A stretch of 64,000 nt of DNA from contig JALIGW010000002.1 of assembly GCA_023053685.1 (NCBI GenBank), positions 241,508,677 through 241,572,676 of the forward strand. Direction: 5' to 3'. A program made the position numbers and the translations under genes. Below are positions 12,662 through 24,691 of this stretch, one piece after another. Positions within the stretch are counted from its first letter, which is position 1; each line of letters begins with the position of its first letter. The notes under the pieces are model-generated. The model was not told where the DNA came from, searched no databases, and worked only from the letters and a program-made list of their open reading frames with translations. The DNA is from Diadophis punctatus similis. Taxonomy: Eukaryota; Chordata; Lepidosauria; Squamata; Dipsadidae.

Positions 12662-13005
12662 TCCGTATTTTTCGGAGTATAAGACGCACTGGAGTATAAG
12701 ACGCACCTTAGTTTTTGGGGAGGAATATAGGGAAAAAAATCTACTTACGAGGTATTCATCTGGCTAGCGTCCTTAGTCTTGTCAGCTTCAGCACATTATT
12801 TTATCCCCTGGTTAGGGATGAAAAAAACCTTTTTCGGAGGGAATAGCAATGAAAACAAACCGGGAAGAGCCGGGAAGATCGTTAGCACCTCGTTAGGGCT
12901 GGGGGAAAAAAGCTTTGAAAAACCTACATTTGGAGTATAAGATGCACCCAAATTTTCAGCCTCTTTTACGGGGGGGAAAGGTGTGTCTTATACTCCAAAA
13001 ATAGG
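12662..13005. mobile_element. Mariner-like TIR element, copy 2
   Basis: Ends CCGTATTTTTCGGAGTATAA and TTATACTCCAAAAATAGG with TA flanks. The paralogous block at 44128-44150 reads through without the element, giving an empty site. It therefore inserted after, or only in, this duplicate. Confidence 0.85.
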
Positions 13006-13574
13006 TACATATCCAGAAAGGTGCTAGGATATAATGACTCAAGACCAAAGTCCTTAAGTTCTGAGATCCCATAAAGTCTATAATGTCATATAACATCTGC
13101 AGAAATAATATGTGTACGTCATCTAGAGTGTTGCAACTAGGGGTCATCTTTTGTTCTTAAGATCTAGATTTAATGCCCTCATCTACTTTCAAGAAGTGGT
13201 CATAGAGTGAGCAAGAGAGAGAGAATGTGTTGAAAGATTTACATTTCCATATTCATCCCAGCTTAGACAACATACACTTTCTTTTGGGATCCTCATCTCC
13301 TCTGCATTTGTCTCATGTCAATATAACTACAGTATCTTATTTCTTATCTGGGGCATTCATCCCTAACTGACTTAGAATTTTAATTATAAATTAAATTGCT
13401 TTACTGCTTGAAGATTATGTTGATTTTTAATGTGATTAGACTTATACTCTTCATATTTTTATTCCATTTGTTTTCAATAACCTTAATTGTCAAATTGATG
13501 CAAAGGAAGCACACAAACACAATATTAACTGCAATGAAAAATGGAATGTTATGAGCCTAAAAACTGTTTCACTA
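13006..13574. other. 3' flank of V2R gene 2
   Basis: Non-coding. It is paralogous, apart from insertions, to 44130-44250 and 46745-47197 downstream of gene 3. This fixes the right order of the duplicated segments. Confidence 0.7.
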
Positions 13575-14479
13575 TTATTTCCCTACTTTTATCATTAGAT
13601 GTTCTTTAATGTTTAGATCTGGCCTCAGGATGATAATGTAGCATTTGGGGAAGAAGATACAGCCCAGCAGCCCAGCACTGGAGGCCAAGATGGAGAAGAT
13701 CTGCACAACTACCATGGACTTTCCTTTGGTGCTCAGGTAGGCGGGCAGGAAGGAGACCCAGACACTGCAGAAGACCAGCATGCTGAAGGTGATTAGCTTG
13801 GCTTCGTTAAAAGCCCCAGGTAGGTTCCTAGCCAGAAAAGCTACAGTGAAGCAAATGGCAGCTAGGAAACACATATAGCTGAGCACAACATAAAGCATGG
13901 TGACTGAGCCTTCATTGCATTGAAGGTTGATCTCTCCAGGTTGAGAGTGCAGATCAGAGTCAGGGAATGGGGGAGAAACACACAACCACAGGGCACAGAT
14001 GACAATTTGGACACCAGAACCAGAACGGATGATGGAGTTGGCCAAGCTCTTCCCCAACCGCCTTCTTATCCAGTTTCCTGGTTTTGAGGCCAGGAATGCT
14101 AATACCACTGTGATGGTTTTGGCCAACACAGAAGACACAGCTACTGAGAAGACAATGCTGAACACCGCTTGTCGTAGAAGACAGGAGGCTTTTCTTGGTC
14201 GGCCGATGAAGAGCAAGGAGGATAAGAAGCAAAGCAGAAGGGAGACCAGGAGGATGTAGGAGAGGTTGCGGTTGTTGGCTTTGACAATGGGAGTTTCTAG
14301 ATATTTAATAAATATCAGTAAAACAAAGCCTGTGGTTAGGAACAAGAATAGGGCAATTGAGACCAGGATGATGGCCAGATGTTCTTCATAGGACAGGAAA
14401 GTTATTCTCTTGGGAATACATTGGACTCGGTTCTCAGTTGGATATTGATCATCTGGGCACTGGGTGCATTTTTCAGTAT
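13575..14479 (-). pseudogene. V2R gene 2, exon 6 (seven-transmembrane domain)
   Basis: This 905-bp exon is fully open to a TAA at 13575. It begins after a TTTCTCAG acceptor with [20 protein letters not shown], the end of the nine-cysteine linker, then the seven helices. Visible landmarks are the first helix ending [11 protein letters not shown], the loop segment [25 protein letters not shown] in the second extracellular loop, the helix 6 region [20 protein letters not shown], and [15 protein letters not shown] in the tail after helix 7. It couples the bound extracellular domain to G protein in family members. This exon is intact, but the gene is broken elsewhere. It is closely similar to exon 6 of gene 3 at 47198. 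Confidence 0.93.
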
Positions 14480-15915
14480 CTGAGAAAAAGGAAAGTAATA
14501 TTTATTTTATGGTTTCAAGAAAGAGCTTCTTTGGATGACAACTGATGTGACCAACCATGGCAAATGCGTAAGTTAGAAATACAAATGGGGGGCTGCTTGA
14601 TAATACTAACTGTGACTGTGGGAACATCCCACAAACTTTACCTCATATTGCAACGGAATGTCTCCTAAGAAGGTTCTCTGGATCCATGCATGAAATATAT
14701 CATCTCGAGGGCATTGCTGTCCAATGCCTAAACAATCCAGATATCCAACCAAAGTCTTAGCCACTCCAGTAACTGCTCATACATAAGATTGCCATATAAA
14801 TTTGGGAAAGAAATGAATAAATAAAATAATTTGATGTAAAGAAAAAGATCAAATCCTGAAGTAATTTGAGAAGAGAAATGAAGCTGTTATCACTCTCTGC
14901 AATGACTCGAGCTTCTAAAATTGAATAGATGAATCAATCTATTTCCATACTCTCTAGATTCGGTGACAATTTTAATGACTTAATGAGCTCCACATGGTAT
15001 AAATGCATATTATATATATATACAGGTAGGTCTTTATTAATTTATTAATAACAGAATTGGAAGATACCCTGAAGATCCCTTAATTATCTTTACCCCTCTT
15101 TTTTATTATGTCTGATTGCTTTTAATCCCAAAAGTGAATGTATGGCTTCCCCCCCCCCCTTTTAGAACCACAAGAGCATTCCGTGTGTGTGTGTGTGTGT
15201 GATATTTGTTTAATATCTAAGAAAATTGGAAAAATACAAGGAAATGGGCAATCTCAATAGCAATCCCACTAATGAATCCATTACGGTCATTTTGCCAAAC
15301 CTGGGACTGTTGAACTGGGCTGTAAGTAATATTTGGGTTTTACTTCTTAAACCACAACTTTGGAAGTTAAAGTATTGGAGAGGAAAGAGGCAGATTTTAT
15401 GCCTAATAATAGAAAATTTAGTTTACACCTCTCCTCTCACAATGGATTTTGTGAGGAGTTCTCCGTTTGTCTCAAAGGTGCTTTTTCAAAAGGCAACTGG
15501 ACTTTCTTTGTTTTTCCTTGGAGATGTTTCACTTTCCATCCAAGATCCTGAGGGCACAGATAAACCTCTGAGAGGCCTCAAGGACTCTGAGAAAGACTTC
15601 TAATGACCAGATGACTGTAAGGAATACAAATCCTTTCATTCTCCACCATTCAGTCAGAACTGAAAAAGCTTCTTGGGTAAGAAGAGAAGCGTCTTCAAGG
15701 AAAATCAGATAAAGTCCAGTTGGGTAAGAAGAGAAGCGTCTTCAAAGAAAATCAGATAAAGTCCAGTTGCCTTCTGAAAAAGCACCTTTGTTACAACCAT
15801 GACCCGGATGACCAAGAATCTCCACAGAGAGGCCTCTGTTGGGTTTTCCCTTGTCACTTGAACCCAACCACTCTCCCTCCATGATCCTCCCAATTAGATA
15901 TTTCTGCTTATAGAC
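14480..15915. other. V2R gene 2 intron 5, duplicated in gene 3
   Basis: Non-coding. It includes a GT microsatellite at 15185-15202. The parts 14500-15000 and 15280-15620 match 48110-48440 and 49020-49330 of gene 3. A direct repeat of about 50 bp (GGGTAAGAAGAGAAGCGTCT) lies at 15675 and 15721. Confidence 0.65.
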
Positions 15916-16389
15916 TAGAATAGAAAACAGAGTTGGAAGGGACCTTGGAGGTCTTGAAATCCAACCCCGTGCTTAAGCAGGAAACCCTATAACATTTCAG
16001 ACAAATGGTTGTCCAATCTCTTCTTTAAAACTTCCAGTGTTGGAACATTCACAACTTCTGGAGGCAAGTTGTTCCACTGATTAATTGTTCTAACTTTCAG
16101 GAAATTTCTTCTTAGTTGAAGGTTGCTTCTCTCCTTGATTAGTTTCTATCCATTACTTCTTGTCCTGCCCTCAGATGCTTTGGAGAATAGCTTGACTCCT
16201 TCTTTTTTGTGGCAACCCCTGAGATATTAGAACACTGCTATCATGTCACCCCTAGTCCTTCTTTTCATTAAACTAGACATACCCAATTCCAGCAACTGTT
16301 CTTCATATGTTTTATCCACCAGTCCCCTAATCATCTTCTCTGCACTCTTTCTAGAGTCTCAACATCTTTCTTATATCGTGGTGACCAAA
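15916..16389 (-). mobile_element. CR1 LINE 3' fragment (minus strand)
   Basis: Read on the minus strand it encodes the CR1 carboxy end ([21 protein letters not shown]) with stops, and its 3' end is GGAAGGGACCTTGGAGGTC-type sequence next to an AGAATAGAA tail. Its 5' break abuts a V2R scrap at 16390. Confidence 0.85.
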
Positions 16390-16545
16390 TTGGTCAACTC
16401 CATGATCATTTCTTGTTCTACTATCCAAATTATCATCTGTTCCATCTGGCTGGCAGTTTCTCCCCCATTCCCTGATTCTGACTTCCACTCCCAGCCTGGA
16501 ATGATCATCCTGCAATGCAATGAAGGGTTGGTTGTCATGTTCTCA
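16390..16545 (+). pseudogene. V2R 7TM-exon scrap, inverted relative to gene 2
   Basis: On the plus strand the sequence encodes [20 protein letters not shown] and then [20 protein letters not shown] followed by CNEG, clearly the region from helix 4 to extracellular loop 2 of a V2R exon 6. It is about 156 bp, opposite in strand to the surrounding gene, with a CR1 fragment fused directly at its left. It is too short to function, and the divergence from exon 6 of gene 2 is visible in many positions. Likely a relic of the inverted copy that also left the orphan exon 1 at 10397, though the two could be unrelated. Confidence 0.8.
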
Positions 16546-16880
16546 TGTAGAGAGCATTGCAATAATCCTTCCTGGAAATGGACCTAAGGCAATTCTCTAA
16601 GTCTCAAAGAAGTCAGATGTTCTTCGAAAATAAATGTGGAAGGACAGTCCTAAAATAAACAGCAAATAAGTTATTTTCTCTGGAATTATATACCATACTC
16701 TCCAATCTCTATTAAGATCTTTTTTGCTATTCTTCCATTTGGAAAAGCAATTGTGCAGTTTGAAAATAGAGGAAAAAATCAGTTGAGGTTTGTTTTGTCC
16801 TTTAACTTTAACTTTCATAAAAATGATCTGGATTAATCCACTTCCACTTTCTTTCTGCCCTCTTCTTTGGTGTCACCCAC

Positions 16881-17005
16881 CTTCCTGGGTAGAGATGGTC
16901 CCATCCGGACAAGGAACACAGTCATAGCAGCAAACTGGCTCTCCTTCTCTCTTCCGCTTGACAAATCCAAGATGGCATCTTTCTACACTTGGACTGAGGA
17001 AGTGA
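16881..17005 (-). pseudogene. V2R gene 2, exon 5 (cysteine-rich linker) with 2-bp deletion
   Basis: This exon encodes the NCD3G cysteine-rich linker between the ligand-binding and transmembrane domains. The downstream part reads [20 protein letters not shown] and PDGTISTQE before a GTGGGTGA donor. It measures 125 bp, against 127 bp in gene 3 at 54573. In gene 3 nine bases separate the TGT of the first cysteine from the next TGT. Here only seven bases separate TGT from TGC, near 16975-16988, so the frame is lost. This lesion is independent of the retrotransposon in exon 3. Confidence 0.88.
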
Positions 17006-17320
17006 CTAAGTAGAAAAATAACGAATTCCAAAGAATATAGGTTAGCACCAACCATCCTGACATGCTGGCATGTTTTTGAAATAAGAGTAAAAACTCAGTT
17101 TCTATAACTTTAATGTTATGAGATAGAGGAGAAGTCATAAGAATATATTCCCCAAAATGTGTAATTCCAGGATCTTTTCCTGCAGCACATATGAGCTGTG
17201 TGGGGAAAAGTCATATTTCTAAGGCCCAGTTAAGGTATCCAAGACAAGGTCCTTTCTGTTAAAGAACTACAATTAGATAACAGCACCTGGCATGGAAGAA
17301 CAAACTTATATTTGTTATTA

Positions 17321-18134
17321 CCGTATTTTTCGGAGTAAAAGATGCACCTTTTTGCCCCCAAAAAGAGGGTGGAAATGTAGGTGTGTCTTATACACTTATA
17401 CACTGAATATTGCCATTTTTGGCCTCCCAAAGCCCCACCCCTTTGCAAAAAATGGGGGCACTTTTGCCTTTCCCCACCCCCTAGGAGTGCTCTGGAGGCT
17501 TCCCAAACCATCTGCATGCCTCAATTTTGCAAAAAAATGGCCGAGAAATGGCCCGTTTTTCACAAAAACTGAGGTGTTTTTGCCTTCCCAAACCCTCTGC
17601 ATGCCTTGTTTTTGAAAAAAAAAACGGCCAAAAACCAGGCCATTTTTCGCCCCAAAGTCGGTTTTTTTGCCTTCTAATTACCCCATCTAGCATGACTGGA
17701 GGAGGAATTCTGGGAGTTGAAGTCCACAAGTCTTAAAGCTGTCAAGTTTGAAGACTTCTGGGTTCGGGGTTAGGGGTCCAAGGGTCTTCAAACTTGGCAA
17801 GTTTAAGACTTGTGGACTTCAACTCCCATTCCTAAGCTAGTATGACTAGAGGAGGAATTCTGGGAGTTGAAGTCCACAAGTCTTAAAGATGTCAGGTTTG
17901 AAGTTTGTAAAAAGTGTACATGGTTGTAAAAAGTGTACATGGTTGTAAAAAGTGTACATGGTTGTAAAACTTATTCTGCTATACTGGTATTTTATTAAAT
18001 AATATACTACTACACCATTTGTTTGTTTGTTTGTTTGTTTGTTTGTTTGTTTGTTTGTTTGTTCGTTCATTCGTTCATTCATTCATTCATTCATTCATTC
18101 ATGCATTCATTCATTCATTCATTCATTCATTCAT

Positions 18135-18221
<87 letters not shown>

Positions 18222-18302
18222 TGAGGGACTTTGGTTCAGAATATTCTTTCCTTGTTTTCCTCCTCTAAAATCTAGGTGCATCTTATACTCCGAAAAATAC
18301 GG
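17321..18302. mobile_element. Mariner-like TIR element, copy 3 (982 bp)
   Basis: Ends CCGTATTTTTCGGAGTAAAA and TTATACTCCGAAAAATACGG, flanked by TA (17319-17320 and 18303-18304). Inside are inverted GGAATTCTGGGAGTTGAAGT repeats, four AAAAAGTGTACATGGTTGT-like tandem units near 17910-17965 and a long tetranucleotide array. It shares the 17690-18000 interior, inverted, with copy 4. Confidence 0.87.
18016..18222. repeat. (GTTT)n-(ATTC)n-(ATTT)n microsatellite
   Basis: Three consecutive tetranucleotide blocks with few interruptions, inside the mariner-like copy 3. Confidence 0.97.
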
Positions 18303-18996
18303 TAGTTAAATTTGGAGCTTCCATGTTTTCCCCAGAAAGACTTGAGGAGGCTAACAATCAAGATCAGCAATTGCATTCAAGAGTTTTCACATGAGGTGCT
18401 CCTTAGAAGCCAAAGGCCAAATCTAAGTAGCAATTCCTTTCAAATTGTCACTCATTATTTCAGATATCAGAAAAGGTTTTTCTTTGAGTTAGAGTCATGT
18501 TTCAATGCTTCAGTTTTCTGGGTGAGGGCATATCAGAACAAGTCATTATGATTCTATGTGAACTGAAAGCCTTCGACTTCCTTCCCAGGAGCAAAAGCCT
18601 AGTGCAGTGGGGTGAAAGATGAGAATGGATAACTCTGGCCATGCCTGGTGTTTCTTAAAAACTTCTTGCCCTACTCTTTCATGAGACACTGGCCCCAATC
18701 AGTGCAAGGTAAATCCTCATTACAAAGCTTATTTCCCATTGGAACCAAAACCAGTCCTGATTCAGTTGTACCGAATTTAGTCCAAACCTGAACTCATATA
18801 CTGGTCAACAAATGTATTGTTTGCTGTCTGAGGACAAAGAATAAGCAGACCACGATGCCCAGGACTTCAGGGCCTCTCTTATCATTTTCATGCAGTTTCT
18901 CCAGTTCAACACTGATCCATAGTCCATAGGCTTAGCCCAATGAAATGGATCAGAACTCTTCAGAAAGCAGAGAAAAGACATGAATATTTATCCTAC

Positions 18997-19209
18997 CCTG
19001 TTGTGCAACTTTAGCCACGATATAGTATCTTGGTTGATAATAATTCTCTCTCTTTCAAAAGTCACCAGATCCCTTCTGACAAGACGATTCCCGGGGACAA
19101 ACACCTTGTTTCTGATCTTCAGATCAGCCCTCAAATCTCCATTTTGATCCACATACAGTTTGTATTCAGAAATATTACAATACTCATTCTTCTCCAGAAA
19201 AGGATGGAA
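18997..19209 (-). pseudogene. V2R gene 2, exon 4 (end of ligand-binding domain)
   Basis: This 213-bp exon follows a CCCATTCTAG acceptor and ends before GGTAGGATAA, with GTAGGA as donor. The frame is open: FHPFLEKNEYCNIS, KLYVDQNGDLRADL, TFERERIIINQD and WLKLHNR. It forms the last strand-helix part of lobe 2 of the Venus-flytrap domain. Exon 4 of gene 3 at 61678 has exactly the same length and boundary signals. Confidence 0.9.
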
Positions 19210-20476
19210 CTAGAATGGGAACATCAAGAATTTCAAAAGCAGTAAACTTAGTAACTTACCCTTTTTATCTGTTCTAATTTGAATCTTTCTTTTACAGAAG
19301 TCTAATTTGCAAGTGTTCTTATTTGGGAGAAGAGGTTTTACCAATGTTTTCAAAAATGAAAAAGAAAGGTTCAGCAAAATGTGTCAATCATATGTTGACA
19401 GTATATGTCTTGAAAAATCATATGATTCTCAAAATTTGCCAATTATAAGAAACTTTCTAAAGCAGGTAGAAATACACTGCGCAAAGAAAGAAATAGAAAA
19501 GAAAAAAATAAACTGTGCATAATCCCTTTGAAAATAACAAGTGATTACTAGAAGGCATGGATTTGCCAAGATGAAAGCTGCCAGGCTAATCTCCTTCCAG
19601 GTAGACCAGATTTTAATTATCCATGTGCTAAATCTACTTTTTAAAAGGTACATTAAGAGAATATCTATCATCTATTTTAAGGCCAGACAGGTATCCAAGA
19701 TAATGTCCTTTCTGCTGAAGAATTACAATGAGGTAATGTTGGGAGGAAATGTTCCCCAGTTGGGATCTTCCAGCCGGGACACTATGATCAGTGCTCGGAG
19801 AACAAATGGAACAAAGATGCAAGGTGCCAGAAAGAAGACCTTTTAATGATGGAGGACCAAGAAGAGTGACATTCAGCAAGGTCCCCCCCTCCCCGGCTAG
19901 CTAGGAATTGGGACTTCCAAACGTGAGTTTATATACCTTTTCCACTTTTTTAGTCAAAAGCTGCTTCTGGTGATGTTTAATCCTATGTCTATTGATGGGA
20001 TAATTTTCCCTATTCAGCCTTGCTTGGGAGAGGAAAGGTTAATCTCTGTTCCTGAAAAGGAGCAGAGTTGAAAAATCTGCCCAGTTGCTGTGTGTTTTGT
20101 TTCAATCCTGTCAGCCTTTATTAGTTTTAGCTACAGGGGATTTTCCCTATTATATTCTTGGGGCCAGGCTTATCTGAAGTGTACATTCTTGTAAATTCAC
20201 AGCTTGCCTGGGGCTGTAAGCTCTGGCAGCGAGCCAGACAGGATTTTGTCCTTTGAGGCTTTATTTTAAGAATTTAAATGGTTGTGAATCAATTATTTCC
20301 TATTGTGATTGGATTATTTGCTGTCTCATGTCTTGCCTCCTTCATCTCGGAGGGTGGGGCTTCACATCAGCAACAACAACTGATTTGAAAACACAAACCC
20401 ATATTTGTTATTAATTAAATCTGGAGTTTTCTTTTCTTCCCAAATGACTTAAGGTAGATAATAAGTAGATTCTGAC
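19210..20476. other. V2R gene 2 intron 3, no gene
   Basis: Non-coding. The stretch 19550-19710 resembles 62110-62200 beside exon 4 of gene 3. The part 19735-20400 has some features of an old LTR or transposon but no bounded element could be supported. Confidence 0.45.
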
Positions 20477-20739
20477 CAGGGGTGAAATCCAGCAGGTTCT
20501 GACAGGTTCTGGAGAACCGGTAGCGGAAGTTTTGAGTATTTCAGAGAACCGGCAAATACCACCTCTGGCTGGCCCCAGAGTGGGGTGGGAATGGAGATTT
20601 TGCAGTATCCTTCCCCCAGGAGTGGGGAGGGAATGGGGATTTTGCAGTATCCTTCCCCTGCCCCGCTCACCAAGCCATGCCCACCAAACCACACCATGCC
20701 CACAGAACCGGTAGGGATATTTTTTGAATTTCATCCCTG
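20477..20739. mobile_element. hAT-type short element (AACCGG family) with 8-bp target duplication
   Basis: 263 bp, beginning CAGGGGTGAAATCCAGCAGG and ending GAATTTCATCCCTG. The flanks are a perfect 8-bp duplication, ATTCTGAC (20469-20476 and 20740-20747). This best-preserved copy defines the family seen at 4291, 43666 and 49662. Confidence 0.95.
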
Positions 20740-21599
20740 ATTCTGACTGAATATGAGGAGAAAAAAACTCCTAAAAGAATAGGAGTTTTAGTGTTGAGCC
20801 AGAGAACCAGAGAATTTCAATCTCCCCTTCTCTGCCTTAATCAAAAGACTGAGCAGCTATCGGTCAGAGAAGCTTTAACTTGGATTCCTGCGGAGAAGAG
20901 AAGTTGAGCTAAGTTTCCTAAGGGGCTCCTTCTAAAATTCTAAGATGTTGGCTTCCAGTTGACGTTGCAGCAATACAGACACAGAGGAATGAGTCTCCGC
21001 GTTCCCTGTGCGGAATTCTTTATGTTTGTGGGCTCCAGAGGGAGCCTAAGCTGCCCTGAAGGGGCTGTGAAGCAAAGAGGAGCACCCTGTGAGGTTGGGG
21101 AGAGTTGCAGCTCTCCTGTCTGGCCCGGGGTTTATTTTTCCTCTCAGTAAATGGCAAGAAAAAGAAGAAGCTTAAAGATGGCCACTAGAAAGCTGGGACA
21201 ATCAGAGAATAACAGCTAACTGATGCTGGAGAGAAGATGGTGAGCTGTGGTGGAACTGTGGGAAAGAATTTTCCTTTTGCCTTAAGTTGAACCCCAAGAA
21301 ATAATTCAGAACTTTTTGCCCGGAATTGAGTGTTAAAGTGGTGACTAAGCATTTTGGGAAGCTTTGGGAAAAAAAAAACCTAACTGGATATTAAAGCTGT
21401 AGGAGAATCAACAACAAATGATAAAAGAAACAAAACTTCTAAACTGGGAAGAAGCACTACAGGGAAGGTATTTTCAACCTTTGGAATTATCTACATATAA
21501 AACTTACTCTGCTTTTACATTTGTTGTACAACCCAAACGACAATGGACTAGTAAACTAGTAAAATGGATCTAAAATGGACACCTAACATCAAAAACATC
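20740..21599. other. V2R gene 2 intron 3, unassigned
   Basis: No exon or bounded element recognised. AT-rich intronic sequence with simple A-rich stretches. Confidence 0.4.
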
Positions 21600-24290
21600 A
21601 AAAAAGCATAACAAAGAATGTTCTTTCTGCACCAACTCAGAAAACTCAAACTGCCCAAGGAGCTGCTGATACAGTTCTACAGAGGAATTATTGAGTCTTG
21701 TCATCTGCACCTCTATAACTGTCTGGTTCGGTTCTGCAACCCAACAAGACAGACACAGACTTCAAAGGATAATCAGAACTGCAGAAAAAACAATTACTGC
21801 CAACCTGCCTTCCATTGAGGACCTGTATATTGCACAAGTCAAAAAGAGGGCTGTATAGAGGGCTGTCATCTCACAGGGGACCCCCAATATCCCTGTTACC
21901 TGGGGACCTGGTTCAATCAGAACCAGGTCAGATCTGTCCTGGAGGGGTGGGGAAGAAGTGGGACACCACCGCATGGGTATCTTTGATACTATAAAGTAGC
22001 GACTATTTTGTCTGCATTTGTTACAAAAAAGAGTTTCCATCTGTTGGCTGAATGAACTTTGAATGAACTTTGAAAAGGTAACATTATCTGATACTATTTG
22101 GCCTAGGAAAAAGTAACTAACATTAGGCTGTCGGATAGATATTCTTAGACAGCTGAATTTATTATAAGGTTCCTGAATCATGACATTGTTGATATGGAGA
22201 CAAATGAATATGAGGAGTTTGCAGCTTTTTTTAAAGACTATTGTGAAGATTTAGGGAGAGAGTTTATGCAGTTTGAAGATGGAATTAGGAGGCAAATACA
22301 CAAAGTACTGGATAATAATGAGAGTTTTAAAATGTATAACAATAAGGACAACAACAAGGGTTTTGAAAATACGATGGCAAGAAATACAAAAAAGAGCTGG
22401 AGAGGAAGAGAAATTAGAAGATAAAGAACAGATGAAACAAGACACAGAGAATTATACGGACAAAAGGAAAGAAGAAGATTTTGGAAATTGACATATAAAT
22501 GGTTTTATTACAAATTTTGATGATTACACTGGGATAAACAGTGAGAAGGGAAAAATATTGTTTGGGCAGAGGTACTGTATTTGGCAAACTAAAAAGGAAG
22601 AAAGAAATAGAGATGAGGGATTAAGAAGAATAGGAAGTGAACTTAGACAAATAATATGTATATGAAGAGAAGAAAAGGAAGAAAGAAAAGAGAAAGAAAT
22701 TGGGGTACAAAACAATAAGTAATTGGAGGAGCTTAGAAAAAGAGAGTAGAAATTTAAAGAAATGGATAACTGAGGTTTGACTATTGCATAATATCTCTTG
22801 CTTTGTTTTATTATGGGTATTATAAACTTTCTAATAAAAGCAAATATAATTATTTATTTAAAAATTTAAAATTGCTAAACATTTATATGTAATATTTGAG
22901 GAAATAAGAAATATAAGCAGAATGAATGAAATGTTTTAATGTTTTTTAAATTGATATAAATTTGATTTGATTGATGGAATTTAAAATTCCTATATATTTA
23001 TATGTGGCATTAGAAGAAAGATTATATACAAGGAAAGTGAATGAAATCTTTTAAATTTGTATACTATAGATGGCAATAGAAGAAAGATCAAATATAAGGA
23101 GAGTGAATGAAAATTTTTAAATTTGTATAGAGCTATGGAACTTAGATGATTACTATTTTTTCCTTTTTGAATATATTAATTAATTAATATTGACTCTGAA
23201 TATGCTTATTAGTTAAAGAATTGAATTTCAAAGATCTGAATATAATTATTGCAGATTTATGTGGTAATTTTCTGTGGAAAGCATTTATATTTAAATTGGA
23301 TTTGGAATAAGTTAAAATTAGTGAATATGTATTTGTACCAACTGTGGGAAGATAAATTATGATGTATAATGAATTAAATGATTGATTATCTGGAATTTTG
23401 GGATTTGAATTTGAAAAATTTTATCCTCTTCCTTATCTGAAAGGTTATCTTTTTGAAGTATATAAAGAATTTATAACTTGATGTTTAATAGTAAATACAG
23501 TAAATATATGTGGATTTTTAAAGGATAAAGGTTTTTTTGTTATATGGAAAATAGGGATTAAAGGAAAAAAAGGAACGGTGAATAAGAAAATAAGGATGAG
23601 AAAGAAACACTACGCCTAGATTTAAACTTTTTCTAAAAAAAAAGAAAGTGGTATCCTTCCTATGTAACCCTGCAGCATTCATCTTAATTAAATGTGATTT
23701 CTTTGGTTTTGACTTAGAATGTTGTATAAACTCCATCACTGTGATTTGCAAAGTGTTGTTATTGGTTTAAAATGTTGGATGAATCCAACGCTGTTATATT
23801 CAGTAAACATGGTTAAAATAAAAAAGAGGGCTGTGAAAATATTTACTGACCCCTCGCATCCTGGACACAAACTGTTTCAACTCCTACCCTCCAAACGATG
23901 CTATAGAGCACTGCACACCAGAACAACTAGACACAAGAACAATTTTTTTCCCAAATGCCATTACTCTGTTAAACAAATAATTCCCTCAACACTGTCAAAC
24001 TATTTACTAAGTCTGCATTACTATTAATCTTCTCATCGTTCCCATCACCCATCTCCTCCCACTAATGACTGTATGACTGTAACTTTGTTGCTTGTATCCT
24101 TACGATTTATATTGACTGGTTCGTAATATGTTTTGATTGCTTATTTGTACCTGGACTATCATTAAGTGTTGTACCTTATGCTTTTTAACGAATGTCTCTT
24201 TTCTTTTATGTACACTGAGAGCATATGCACCAAGACAAATTCCTTGTGTGTCCAATCACACTTGGCCAATAAAAAATATATATTCTAAAC
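21600..24290 (+). mobile_element. LINE (RT C-terminal end, ATTCT-tail family), interrupted
   Basis: The left part (21600-21854) encodes HQLRKLKLPKELLIQFYRGI and broken frames for VWFG-type and TKQDRH-type motifs. The right part (23821-24290) continues with DPSHPGHKLFQLLPSKRCYR and RTTRHKNNFFP, then the 3' UTR ending TTGGCCAATAAAAAATATAT. The two parts are joined by a 14-bp repeat that brackets the insertion at 21855-23820. The protein end resembles Rex1/L2-type LINEs; family not certain. Confidence 0.8.
21855..23820 (+). mobile_element. Unclassified insertion with 14-bp target duplication
   Basis: Bounded by the identical 14-mer AAAAAGAGGGCTGT at 21841-21854 and 23821-23834, and so inserted in the LINE described above. 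It contains a charged open frame near 22194-22424 (FFKDYCEDLGREFMQFEDGI) and purine-rich decayed sequence, mostly AT-rich after 22750. It is related to 37250-37810 plus 39206-40140. A target duplication of this length suits target-primed (LINE-type) insertion, but no reverse transcriptase was seen. Confidence 0.6.
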
Positions 24291-24462
24291 TGAAATTTAA
24301 AGAGAGAGTGCCACCTGCTGACAAAAGAAGAAACTACAAGGAAGTGATTTAATTAAAGAGACTCTTGAATACTATATTAGAGTATTGAATTTGCAAAGAG
24401 GATATAAAGGGTTTTTTGATAACCTCTGGGGCTTCTCGAATGGAACTGAGTGTTAACTTATG

Positions 24463-24691
24463 AGAGCCGAGATGGTGCAGTGGTTAAATGCAGCACTGCA
24501 GGCTACTGCTAGTTCAGCAGTCAGCTGTTCAAATCTCACCTGCTCAAGGTTGACTCAGCCTTCCATCCTTCTGAGGTCGGTAAAATGAGGACCCAGATTG
24601 TTGGGGGCAATATGCTGAACTCTGTAAACCACTTAGAGAGGGCTGTAAAGCTCTATGAAGTGGTGTATAAGTCTAAATGCTATAGTGCTAT
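24463..24691 (+). mobile_element. tRNA-derived SINE
   Basis: Begins GAGCCGAGATGGTGCAGTGG with a tRNA-like A box, followed by GTTCAAATCTC as B box, and continues with a body ending GTATAAGTCTAAATGCTAT. The 3' half resembles an L2-type tail. A second copy lies at 34664. Confidence 0.85.

Noticed and set aside
13999..14259. Plus-strand frame opposite V2R exon 6
   Set aside because: Antisense shadow of the 7TM exon; the same shadow appears at 47621 in the paralogue.
19735..20400. Possible LTR
   Set aside because: TG...CA ends and flanking duplication could not be found.
21762..22181. 139-codon minus-strand ORF as a candidate gene
   Set aside because: It spans the junction of a LINE fragment and the insertion at 21855, so it is a composite frame without any domain.
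24463..24691. Functional tRNA gene
   Set aside because: The A and B boxes belong to a SINE head; the acceptor stem and cloverleaf are not preserved and an L2-like tail follows.
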